This document shows, one piece after another, positions 31,026 to 38,508 of a stretch of DNA of 50,972 bases (its first letter is position 1; each line of letters begins with the position of its first letter). Position numbers and translations under genes: made by a program. This stretch comes from a virus. The DNA lies in the IMG/VR virus record IMGVR_UViG_3300009551_000021, positions 1 to 50,972 of that record. One strand, written 5' to 3'. Under the pieces are notes generated by a model. The model was not told the origin of the DNA. It saw only the letters and a program-made list of their open reading frames with translations, and made no database searches.

Positions 31026-31054
31026 AGTGTACTGACCAAAGCGTCAGTTTTCAA
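31026..31054 (-). promoter_or_regulatory. Leftward sigma70-like promoter with palindromic operator (site E)
   Basis: Minus strand: TTGAAA, 17 nt, TACACT, with CTGAC-GCTTTG-GTCAG (31032-31047) in the spacer. Its centre is the reverse complement of that in sites B and C while the flanks keep the same direction. The large terminase gene starts 22 nt beyond the -35, on the other strand. Confidence 0.82.
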
Positions 31055-31075
31055 GAACTACGTCACAGTTTAGCT

Positions 31076-32833
31076 ATGAATGCAGTACGCGACATAATCG
31101 ATGCTACCGAAGTCAAGGCTGCTTTTGACTACCTTAGCCCGGATTACACCTCTATCTGGCAAGCTCGAATAGTCAAGCTGGCCAAGCTGCGCAATCCGGA
31201 GCCTGACCCCATTACTCACGTGACAGGCCCGGAGTACTTGCAAGCTCTGCGCTTGTATTACCCCACGCACAAGGCGGACTTCATACAGGACTGGGGCGTA
31301 ACGGTTGACCCCCGTAATGTTGGAAGCTCCCGGCCCATCCTCATGCCGTTCGTGTTGTTCCCCAAGCAACGCGACTTCGTTGCCTTCGTAGATGAAGGGC
31401 TCGTGATGAGCCAACATGGTTCGGGAGACGGCATCCTGGTCAAGTCCCGAGACTGTGGCGCCTCCTGGCTAGCCATGGCGTATGCGGTTACGTTGTGTTT
31501 GTTCTACCGTAACATGACTGTTGGCTTCGGTAGCGCCAAGGAGGATAAAGTAGACCGATCCGGCGACCCCAACTGTCTATTCTACAAAGGCCGCCAGTTC
31601 CTCCGCTACCTGCCACGTGAATTCCGCGGATCGTGGGATCACAAGAAACATACCGCGCACATGCGTATCGAGCTACCGGATACAGAAGGCGCGATTACGG
31701 GAGAGGCAGGGGACAACATGGGGGTTGGTGGCCGTGCAGCGTTATATTTCGTTGATGAGGCTGCGCTTGTAGAACGCCCGAAGCTTGTAGACGCAGCGTT
31801 GTCCAACGTAACACGCTGCCGTATAGAGATGTCCAGCGTACGCGGTATCGACAACGTGTTCGCCCAGCGAGCTCGTGGGGGAAAGATTCGGAGATTCGAC
31901 TTCCACTATAGCTACGACCCGCGCAAGGTGAACCTCAGCGGTAAGACGCAAGTTATAAAACATGTCAGCAAGAAGGGCGTAGTCAGTGACGTAGAAGTGA
32001 AGCCGGGTGATAAGTACCCCGATTTCAAGGAATTCTATGAAGCCATGGATGTTGCCATACGCAATCAGGAGATGGAGTGCGACTTCTTGGCCTCTATCAG
32101 CGGTGGCGTCATAGAAGCCGCCTGGATACAGGCAGCTATTGGGGCGGCACAGAAGTTAGGCATTATCCCCACGGGGGATCGTTGCGCCAGCTTTGACGTT
32201 GCGGACCTTGGTAGCGACATGAACTCGGTTACGATCCGTCACGGCGTAGAGTGTTTGCATGCCGAGGAATGGTCGGGTTCTAACATAAACCCCATGATTT
32301 CCATACGCTACGCGTTTGATATCTGCGACCGGTACAACACTAAACGCCTGAAGTATGACGCTTCGGGTATGGGCGGTACTTGGCATGAGTACTTTGCTCT
32401 TGTAAACGCGGAGCGGGCTGCAAGAGGCAAGCATGAGATACAGGTGGAGAAATTCCAAGGAGGGGCCACGGTCATGGACCCCGAAAGCATTGCTCCTGGT
32501 ACGGATCGCACTAACCTGGATTACTTTGAGAATCTCAAAGCCCAGTGTTGGATGGCGTTACGTATGCGGTTCATGGAGACCTATAAGGCGATCGCAGGGG
32601 AGGAGTTCGATCCGGAGGGAATTATCTCGATTTCGTCCGATATCCAGATCCGTGATAAGCTGATTTCTGAGCTTGCTCAGCCCACGCGTAAGTGGAGCAA
32701 GAACGGCAAGCTGATGATAGACAAGACACCGGACGGGGTTGCAAGCCCCAACAACGCGGATTCGGTCATGATGAATTTTGGTTACAGCCGGCCGCCTTTG
32801 GAATTCTCAGACGAATTATTGGAGCTTTTATGA
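31076..32833 (+). CDS. Terminase large subunit
   Basis: A 585-aa packaging motor. The ATPase part has KSRDCGASW (Walker A-like, about residue 123) and AALYFVDEAAL (Walker B, Glu catalytic). The C-terminal nuclease shows SFDVADLGSD, with further acidic residues near the end. Length is normal. No clear ribosome site precedes ATG 31076, which lies right after the conserved block of promoter E, so translation may depend on that leader. Confidence 0.92.
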   Translation: MNAVRDIIDATEVKAAFDYLSPDYTSIWQARIVKLAKLRNPEPDPITHVTGPEYLQALRLYYPTHKADFIQDWGVTVDPRNVGSSRPILMPFVLFPKQRDFVAFVDEGLVMSQHGSGDGILVKSRDCGASWLAMAYAVTLCLFYRNMTVGFGSAKEDKVDRSGDPNCLFYKGRQFLRYLPREFRGSWDHKKHTAHMRIELPDTEGAITGEAGDNMGVGGRAALYFVDEAALVERPKLVDAALSNVTRCRIEMSSVRGIDNVFAQRARGGKIRRFDFHYSYDPRKVNLSGKTQVIKHVSKKGVVSDVEVKPGDKYPDFKEFYEAMDVAIRNQEMECDFLASISGGVIEAAWIQAAIGAAQKLGIIPTGDRCASFDVADLGSDMNSVTIRHGVECLHAEEWSGSNINPMISIRYAFDICDRYNTKRLKYDASGMGGTWHEYFALVNAERAARGKHEIQVEKFQGGATVMDPESIAPGTDRTNLDYFENLKAQCWMALRMRFMETYKAIAGEEFDPEGIISISSDIQIRDKLISELAQPTRKWSKNGKLMIDKTPDGVASPNNADSVMMNFGYSRPPLEFSDELLELL

Positions 32834-33084
32834 CCGCCCGCAAACTTGAAGATATGTGCACCTTGGAGAAATTCTGGGAGCTGTTTCTAGCCGCATGCCC
32901 ACCTCCCACGGAAATGCCTCCCGAAGTCGTTGCATCCTATCGCGGGTTTTATGCGGCGGGTCTCGGTTGTGCGGTTACGTTGTTGAAACGTCTGGAGGAG
33001 GAACCCACGGAGCGTAGGGCCGCCATCCTTGCTCAGTTAGAGAAACAATGTATTGAGGCTACGGGAGCATTGCTGAATGGTTAA
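32830..33084 (+). CDS. Small hypothetical protein between terminase and portal
   Basis: An 84-aa helical protein from ATG 32830, overlapping the terminase stop (ATGA); a longer frame starts inside the terminase gene and is rejected. It reads LEDMCTLEKFWELFLAACPP, then GFYAAGLGCAVTLLKRLEEE. Its stop overlaps the portal start by 8 nt. A small packaging or neck accessory protein is possible. Confidence 0.65.
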   Translation: MTARKLEDMCTLEKFWELFLAACPPPTEMPPEVVASYRGFYAAGLGCAVTLLKRLEEEPTERRAAILAQLEKQCIEATGALLNG

Positions 33085-34675
33085 TTTTTTCACACGCGTG
33101 CGTAATGCATGGCGTGTACTCTGGGGCCGCCCTACTGCTGTTACTGAACCCGTAAAGCCTGAACCGGCCACGGGCTTATCCTGGGTTCGGGCCATCGTGG
33201 GCAAGGATGATACGGGCTTCGACCCGTTGCCCGGCGGAACCCGACAGGAATACCGATTGCCCGAGGACCTCCCTGGAGTACGGCCGGCAAAGATGCCATC
33301 GAAGGGCGACGGGCACAACGGTACGGTCACCTTGGCCATGGATGGAGGCTACGAGGAGCATCTTGCAACAGATTCATCCCCCGACCCTTCCTCATGGGGG
33401 TTCGGTGGCTCCGGTGCGATTGGACCAGGACTCGCATTCCTGGGGTTCCCGTACCTCGCCGAATTACAGCAGATAACAGAGTATCGTACGCCATGCGAAT
33501 CGCTGGCTACGGAGATGACTCGACGCTGGGGCAAGCTCAAGAATGCGGGTAAAAAGGATCTAACTGAGAAGATCAAGGAAATAACCCAGTGCTTGGATGA
33601 TATGAAAGTCAGGGAGCACTTTCGCTGGGCTGCGTATATGACGGAATCGTTTGGCCGTTCTCACTTGTACGTATCCGTCAAAAACCAGGATGACGACCGT
33701 AACAGACAGCTTCCTTTGACGGAAATAAGCAAGGGGTCGCTGTTAGGTTTTCGCACCATCGAGCCATATTGGGTGACGCCATATTCTTGGAACGCAACAC
33801 ACCCTGAACGGCCGGATTTCTACAAGCCCAGTTCGTGGTTTGTTTTAGGCCGCAAGACGCATTCAAGTCGTCTGTTGACTTTCATTTTCCGTGAGGTGCC
33901 CGACCTTCTGAAGCCCGCCTACAGTTTCGGCGGTATTGCCTTGACGCAACTCTCAATGCCTTACGTCAATCGTTGGTTGCGTACGGCCAAGAGTGTCAAC
34001 GACCTTATCAACATCTTCTCGATTGTTACGCTGTCCACGGACCTTGCGACTATGTTGCAAGCACCGGTTGACGGTAAGGGGAGTTTGATGACTCGCCTTA
34101 AGGCGTTTACTCAGACACGGGACAATCGCGGTGTCATGGCCATTAACAAGAGCACTGAAGAACTCTCAATGCAGAATGTGCCCTTGGGTTCGTTGGATAA
34201 GTTGCAAGCTCAGGCCCAGGAGCACATGGCAACGCCCGCGCGTATGTCGCTGTTGAAATTCTTTGGCATCACCCCCAGCGGTCTCAATGCAACGGCTGAG
34301 CCGGAAATCAATGCGCAGAACGATTACGTACATTCCATGCAAGAGCACGGTTTCAACGTCCACATGCGATTCGTCCTCGATAGAGTGCAAGAGCATCTCT
34401 ACGGCGTGATAGAGCAAGACCTCCTGTGGGAATGGCTGAACCTGTATGAGCCCAACGGTAAAGAGAAAGCGGAGATACGTAAGGCTGATGCGGATCGGGA
34501 TGCCGTGTACATCGAGAAAGGTGTTATAGACCCCAACGAGGTGCGGAATCGTCTGCGCATGGACCCTGAGAGCGGCTACGACGGCCTCGAAGGAGATGCC
34601 CCCGGCCCGCAAGAGATGGAGCCTATGCCGGGGGAGGAAGAGGAAGTTGACACTGAGGAAGGACCACCTAAGTGA
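33077..34675 (+). CDS. Portal protein, DUF1073 family
   Basis: A 532-aa portal. DUF1073 features include ITEYRTPCESLATEMTRRWG near residue 135, the wing and stem region, and LKFFGITPSGLNATAEPEI near residue 395. The C-terminus is acidic (PGEEEEVDTEEGPPK). The portal forms the head vertex ring through which terminase pumps DNA. Position between the terminase and the head-morphogenesis gene is standard. Confidence 0.9.
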   Translation: MVNFFTRVRNAWRVLWGRPTAVTEPVKPEPATGLSWVRAIVGKDDTGFDPLPGGTRQEYRLPEDLPGVRPAKMPSKGDGHNGTVTLAMDGGYEEHLATDSSPDPSSWGFGGSGAIGPGLAFLGFPYLAELQQITEYRTPCESLATEMTRRWGKLKNAGKKDLTEKIKEITQCLDDMKVREHFRWAAYMTESFGRSHLYVSVKNQDDDRNRQLPLTEISKGSLLGFRTIEPYWVTPYSWNATHPERPDFYKPSSWFVLGRKTHSSRLLTFIFREVPDLLKPAYSFGGIALTQLSMPYVNRWLRTAKSVNDLINIFSIVTLSTDLATMLQAPVDGKGSLMTRLKAFTQTRDNRGVMAINKSTEELSMQNVPLGSLDKLQAQAQEHMATPARMSLLKFFGITPSGLNATAEPEINAQNDYVHSMQEHGFNVHMRFVLDRVQEHLYGVIEQDLLWEWLNLYEPNGKEKAEIRKADADRDAVYIEKGVIDPNEVRNRLRMDPESGYDGLEGDAPGPQEMEPMPGEEEEVDTEEGPPK

Positions 34676-35010
34676 CCCCCACGTTTCAAACACGGTTCGG
34701 GGCCAAGCGTGGCAATTGCATGCAAGCTGCAACGGCCTCGTTTCTGGATGTGCCTATAGACACCGTGCCGGACTTCGGCCAGCGTGGCGGTTGGGACGCC
34801 ATGCGTGAGTTTTTCCGAGACTATGGTTACGTCCTGGAGGAACGCAAGGTAGATTTTGAGCCCCCAGGCTACTACTTTGTGGTAGGCGTAAGTACGCAGC
34901 TCCATGAGCACATAGTCGTTTATCAGATGGGCCGGCTTGTCCACGATCCGAATCCGCAAGGTCGAGGCTTGATTATGCGTCGATTCGTGCTTTGGCCGCG
35001 ACCCAGTTGA
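34672..35010 (+). CDS. Papain-like cysteine peptidase-fold protein
   Basis: A 112-aa protein from GTG 34672 (overlapping the portal stop). GNCMQAATASFLDVPIDTVP gives Cys16 after an Asn; HEHIVVYQMGRLVHDPNPQG gives His80 and Asp92 in the order expected of a Cys-His-Asp papain-like triad. Similar short proteins occur near portals of other phages without known role. It could process a virion protein, act as a deamidase or bind a host target. Its stop codon lies inside operator variant H. Confidence 0.6.
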   Translation: MTPTFQTRFGAKRGNCMQAATASFLDVPIDTVPDFGQRGGWDAMREFFRDYGYVLEERKVDFEPPGYYFVVGVSTQLHEHIVVYQMGRLVHDPNPQGRGLIMRRFVLWPRPS

Positions 35011-35035
35011 CGCCTTGGTCAGTTTCGCGTAGCGT
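35007..35035 (+). promoter_or_regulatory. Operator variant with possible rightward promoter (site H)
   Basis: TTGACGCCTTGGTCAG (35007-35022) has the operator core with one changed outer base. Here the leftward promoter hexamers are missing, but rightward TTGACG-N17-TAGCGT overlaps it. It lies in the 158-nt gap before the 35169 gene, which otherwise shows only weak hairpins. Confidence 0.45.
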
Positions 35036-35168
35036 TTGCAGTGAGCCTTGGCTACCTAGCACCTCGTGGATTGCTCACGGGGCAGGTAAGAAAGTGCCAA
35101 CCCGGACACGGTAACCGGGCGCGAGATCCGCATGACCAAAATGCAGTTTCCGCAACGGAGGGGTAAAG

Positions 35169-35666
35169 GTGCAAGGTCCAGATATCGCAGCAGTGAGCCT
35201 GGAAAAAGCAAGCGTAATGTTTCTCGAAAAGCCTTGGACGTACGCGGGGCTGTCGGTTCAAGGCGTATCGCCGTACCGACTAACTCCGATCGCAAATCCC
35301 GAAATATCGTTGACCCCCGAGTTTCGCGCACAGCTCGCACGAAAAAATCTCGTAAGGCTGCTCATAGAGCCCAGAACTGTTATTGCTCTGGTTGGCCATG
35401 GTCTGCAGCCGGTGGCCCTCACCGTAAGGGCTCACGTGCGAGCAATGCTTACTATGGGCGGACTGGTGCGGATGGTTGCGAATATGCAAAACCGCGCTAC
35501 ATCGATCCCGAAACCGGCGCACCGTTCTGAGGTCGAAGTAGAGTTCGATGAGCATGCGCAGACCTCGACCAACGAGGAACACGTCGCACGTGTTCGGGCG
35601 GATATGGCGCGCGGCCTTGAATACATGGGGGTAAAGCTACCCGCTGATACCGAGGTCGAGCTATGA
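35169..35666 (+). CDS. Hypothetical protein in the head module
   Basis: A 165-aa protein from GTG 35169, supported by GGAGGGG 6 nt upstream. It reads YRLTPIANPEISLTPEFRAQ, LARKNLVRLLIEPRT and, at the end, EEHVARVRADMARGLEYMG. An overlapping frame (35132-35530) is Arg/Ser-rich and lacks a good ribosome site, so this frame is preferred. Its stop overlaps the next start. Function unknown. Confidence 0.55.
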   Translation: MQGPDIAAVSLEKASVMFLEKPWTYAGLSVQGVSPYRLTPIANPEISLTPEFRAQLARKNLVRLLIEPRTVIALVGHGLQPVALTVRAHVRAMLTMGGLVRMVANMQNRATSIPKPAHRSEVEVEFDEHAQTSTNEEHVARVRADMARGLEYMGVKLPADTEVEL

Positions 35667-35842
35667 CCCTGTTTGAAAAAGAGTTGCGCGAGATTATGAC
35701 GACGCCGATAGTGTTCGTAGCACCGCCACACCCGACTGTAGCTACGGGGTATTGGCTGGACCGCTACGCACACATGCGTTATCTGAAACGAGAGCCGTTC
35801 GAGTCTGACGACCATTTGCGGGAACGGGTGTTAGGTGCCTAA
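35663..35842 (+). CDS. Small hypothetical protein
   Basis: A 59-aa protein from ATG 35663 (ATGA overlap) to TAA 35842, overlapping the next start by 8 nt. It reads TLFEKELREIMTTPIVFVAP, then GYWLDRYAHMRYLKRE. Overlap on both sides supports it. No family recognised. Confidence 0.55.
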   Translation: MTLFEKELREIMTTPIVFVAPPHPTVATGYWLDRYAHMRYLKREPFESDDHLRERVLGA

Positions 35843-36662
35843 ACTCCGCAACACTAGCCGCAAGCGCAAGATTCTGCCCGCTATTCACCCTAACGCGGGG
35901 GTGACCGACTGGTACGCGGGTGTGTTGAAAGGCATGCTCAACGAAGCGTTTACCGATGCGGTCATGATGTTGACTGCAGCTCTCCCCAAGCCATTACCCG
36001 TGGGGATTGCTACGGATGCGCCCAGCAATGTTACCAAAGTTGACCGGGCGCTAAAGAAATGGGGGGACAAATGGCAAAGGAAATTCGACAAGCTCTCAAA
36101 GGACGTATCGAAGCAGTTTGCAAAACGTTCTTTGGGCAGCACCGATGTGGCAATGAAAGCAGCGCTAAAAGCGGCGGGCTTTACAGTCTCCTTCAAACCC
36201 ACGAGGAAAAGCCTCGAAAGCTACAAGCTCGTAGTAGCCGACAACGTAGGGCTCATACGTAACCTGCAACAGAATCTCTATAACAAGATTCAACAGGACA
36301 CGTGGGCTAGCGTACGGGCTGGCGGAGACATGGCCGCGTTAAGTGAGAAGTTACATGTGTCTTACGGTATTGAAGCTAACAGGGCTGCTCTTATTGCTCG
36401 TGATCAAAATATTAAAGCTAAAGCGACGATTGAATCGGCGCGTCGTCAAGAGTTAGGACTCAAGCACGCCATCTGGCAGCATTCCAGTGCGGGAAAAAAA
36501 CCTAGGCCAGTGCATGTTGCATGGGGCCGCGAAGCTAAGGTATTTGAAGTTGACAAGGGGCTGTTTGACCCGGATGAGGGGCAATGGGTGCTACCCGGCA
36601 CCCTCATCAACTGCCGTTGTACAAGTCGCGTTATAATTCCGGGGTTTGACGACTACGAATAG
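35835..36662 (+). CDS. Head morphogenesis protein, Mu gpF-like
   Basis: A 275-aa minor head protein from GTG 35835. The Mu F-like domain lies in residues 150-265: RAALIARDQNIKAKATIESA, then WQHSSAGKKPRPVHVAWGRE and LPGTLINCRCTSRVIIP, where the N-CRC motif is characteristic. The N-terminal half is helical. These proteins associate with the portal during head assembly. A hairpin follows the stop codon directly. Confidence 0.87.
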   Translation: MPKLRNTSRKRKILPAIHPNAGVTDWYAGVLKGMLNEAFTDAVMMLTAALPKPLPVGIATDAPSNVTKVDRALKKWGDKWQRKFDKLSKDVSKQFAKRSLGSTDVAMKAALKAAGFTVSFKPTRKSLESYKLVVADNVGLIRNLQQNLYNKIQQDTWASVRAGGDMAALSEKLHVSYGIEANRAALIARDQNIKAKATIESARRQELGLKHAIWQHSSAGKKPRPVHVAWGREAKVFEVDKGLFDPDEGQWVLPGTLINCRCTSRVIIPGFDDYE

Positions 36663-36680
36663 TTCCTACGGGAACTAACG
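36660..36680 (+). repeat. UACG-tetraloop hairpin repeat, copy 1
   Basis: The 21-base string from the stop TAG through AACG is identical at 46361-46381. AGTTCC-TACG-GGAACT forms a 6-bp hairpin closed by a UNCG-class tetraloop. It starts at the stop codon itself. Likely an mRNA stability or processing element. Confidence 0.7.
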
Positions 36681-36688
36681 GAGCTAAC

Positions 36689-36904
36689 ATGACCGTAGAA
36701 AAAAGATTAGCGGATGAAATCAACAAGGCGCTTAATGAAGCGCATGCGCCGGACACTCAAACTCGTGAACAGAAACTGGAACGCGCTATGCAAGGTATTG
36801 CCTCCTGCGCAACCCAGTGCCCTTGCTGCGAGATGCACCGTCAGGTAGCGGAACGCGCCCTCGGTTACAAAGTGGAGATTGTGACCGACAAGCTGGACAT
36901 TTGA
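36689..36904 (+). CDS. Small hypothetical protein with CxxC
   Basis: A 71-aa helical protein (KRLADEINKALNEAHAPDTQ) with CATQCPCCEMH near residue 45, a possible metal site or redox pair. GGAGC precedes the ATG. It lies between the Mu F-like protein and the prohead protease. No family recognised. Confidence 0.6.
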   Translation: MTVEKRLADEINKALNEAHAPDTQTREQKLERAMQGIASCATQCPCCEMHRQVAERALGYKVEIVTDKLDI

Positions 36905-36937
36905 CCTATTCTGTGGTGAGCCCCTATACTTCGGGGC

Positions 36938-37729
36938 ATGCCCCTAAGCTCCGGAAAATCCAAAGCCGCGTTTTCACATAACGTTGAAGTCGAGATGAGC
37001 GCAGGCAAGCCTCAAAAGCAGGCTGTTGCCATTGCATACTCGACGCAACGTAGTGCGTCAGATGACCTTACGGCCGCGCGAGCTGAGCTGAAAGAGGCCA
37101 TGGCGTCGGGGCGTAAAGAGGCGGAGCATCAGAAGAAAGCCGAAGGTGAACTTGCGGGGGACGCCCGTCCTCGGCTTGCCATGGATCGCGCGCCCACAAT
37201 GCGCACGAAAGACATCAACGGCTGGCTACATGTCAAGGATTGCCGTATTTCCAAGGCCAACGTTTGCCCCTACGTTGGCCGTGAAATTCCGAACTCAGAA
37301 AAGCTCGGGCTTGATCCGGATAAAGTTTACTACCTCTACCGGGATGCCGCAGCTCTCGAAGCTTCGGCGGCCTCGTTTGAGCGCGCGCCTTTGATGCTGG
37401 AGCACCTTGGCGTTACTGCGCAATCTGCACAGAATCCTGACATCAAGCGTAAGATTATCGGCGCGATTTCCAACGTGCGTTGGATGGCCCCTTACCTGGT
37501 AGCCGACCTCACCGTGTGGGATGGCGAGGGAATCGAGGCTATCGAATCCGAACGCCAACAAGAGCTTTCGCCGGGGTATCACTACCGGCCGGAAATGTCT
37601 CCAGGGTCCATGCATGGCAACCCTTACGACGGGCGCATGCTGGAGATAGTTGCAAATCATTTGTGTATCGTAGACACTGGTCGTACTGGACCTGATGTTA
37701 TGGTTAACGATAAGGCACCCTCAGCATGA
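36938..37729 (+). CDS. DUF2213 protein, probable prohead protease
   Basis: A 263-aa protein. Residues 1-40 (SSGKSKAAFSHNVEVEMSAG, KPQKQAVAIAYS) are a common phage leader motif. The DUF2213 domain follows (ICR-like KANVCPYVGREIP, FERAPLMLEHLGVTA, LSPGYHYRPEM, VANHLCIVDTGRTGPDVMV). DUF2213 proteins sit where prohead proteases do and probably mature the capsid with the next gene as scaffold. A hairpin (GCCCC / GGGGC) overlaps the region just before ATG 36938. Confidence 0.82.
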   Translation: MPLSSGKSKAAFSHNVEVEMSAGKPQKQAVAIAYSTQRSASDDLTAARAELKEAMASGRKEAEHQKKAEGELAGDARPRLAMDRAPTMRTKDINGWLHVKDCRISKANVCPYVGREIPNSEKLGLDPDKVYYLYRDAAALEASAASFERAPLMLEHLGVTAQSAQNPDIKRKIIGAISNVRWMAPYLVADLTVWDGEGIEAIESERQQELSPGYHYRPEMSPGSMHGNPYDGRMLEIVANHLCIVDTGRTGPDVMVNDKAPSA

Positions 37730-38481
37730 AACTTGCACAAGTTATCGCGTTGGCCGCCGCCGGTGGATTTCTGGCAACGGACAAGAAACCCGAAGACTTG
37801 ACGGCCTTCCTTTTGGCCGAAGACAAAAAGGCCAAGGATACCAAAGGCGCGTACGACCGGGCTCGCGACGAGGCCGAGGAAGCCGAGGACGCCATGGGCG
37901 AAGCCTGCGATTCCAAGGCGGAAGCCATGGATGCAGAGGAAGAGGAAGCCGACAAGACCAAGGGCGAGGACAAGGCGGCGAAGGATCGTAAAGCCGCCCG
38001 CGACGCCCGCAAATCGGCTCGTGATTCCCGCAAGAGCGCCCGCGATTCCCGCAAGAGCGCCCGCGATAAGCGCGCGAAGGACGCTGCGAATCTGGACCCC
38101 GAGGGGACCAATGATAACAGTCTCGCCGAGGCGGAGACTGGCACGCCGGCCAAGACGGGCAAGAGTGAGCCCGGTGGCATGGACTCGGCAACGGTGTCCA
38201 AGATGATTTCCGACGCGGTCGCGGCTCGTGACGCGCTGCATACCGCCGCCCGCGAAGTTGAGCCCATCGTGGGCGTGCGCGCTTTCGACAGCGCGGACAA
38301 CGCGTACAAAGTCGCGCTCGAAACCCTTGGGGTAGATATCGCGGGGGTGCCGTCGTCCGCGTATCGGGCGCTGCTGACTCTTGCGAAAGACCGGCATCAG
38401 ACCGCGCCGCCAAGCTTTGCACTCGATCAGAGTGCGTCGGCTGAGATTGCGACGCGTATCCCCCACCTCAACCGTCTGTAA
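37726..38481 (+). CDS. Scaffold-like coiled-coil protein
   Basis: A 251-aa, highly charged protein with coiled coil (ARDEAEEAEDAMGEACDSKA) and a tandem repeat of the seven-residue unit ARDSRKS near residue 100. The C-terminal 90 residues (MDSATVSKMISDAVAARDAL, VGVRAFDSADNAYKVALETL) are conserved-looking and in related phages are often fused to the DUF2213 protease. Here the two overlap by 4 nt. A scaffold that the protease then cleaves is the likely role. Confidence 0.75.
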   Translation: MKLAQVIALAAAGGFLATDKKPEDLTAFLLAEDKKAKDTKGAYDRARDEAEEAEDAMGEACDSKAEAMDAEEEEADKTKGEDKAAKDRKAARDARKSARDSRKSARDSRKSARDKRAKDAANLDPEGTNDNSLAEAETGTPAKTGKSEPGGMDSATVSKMISDAVAARDALHTAAREVEPIVGVRAFDSADNAYKVALETLGVDIAGVPSSAYRALLTLAKDRHQTAPPSFALDQSASAEIATRIPHLNRL

Positions 38482-38508
38482 TTTTCCTACCTCCAGGAAC
38501 CAACGAAT

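Noticed and set aside
30702-31073. Rightward 123-aa frame between the terminase genes
   Set aside because: It lies opposite the better supported 74-aa gene and its promoter; its end merely translates the promoter repeat.
33077-34675. Anti-CBASS (Acb1-like) function for the DUF1073 protein
   Set aside because: The family name is sometimes linked with Acb1, but this protein has portal length, position and motifs, and no separate phosphodiesterase domain is visible.
35132-35530. 132-aa Arg/Ser-rich frame
   Set aside because: It overlaps the 35169 frame, which has a much stronger ribosome site and a more protein-like composition.
37657-38466. Long leftward frames opposite the scaffold-like gene
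   Set aside because: They are Arg/Ser/Ala-rich shadows of a repetitive, charged coding region and have no ribosome site.
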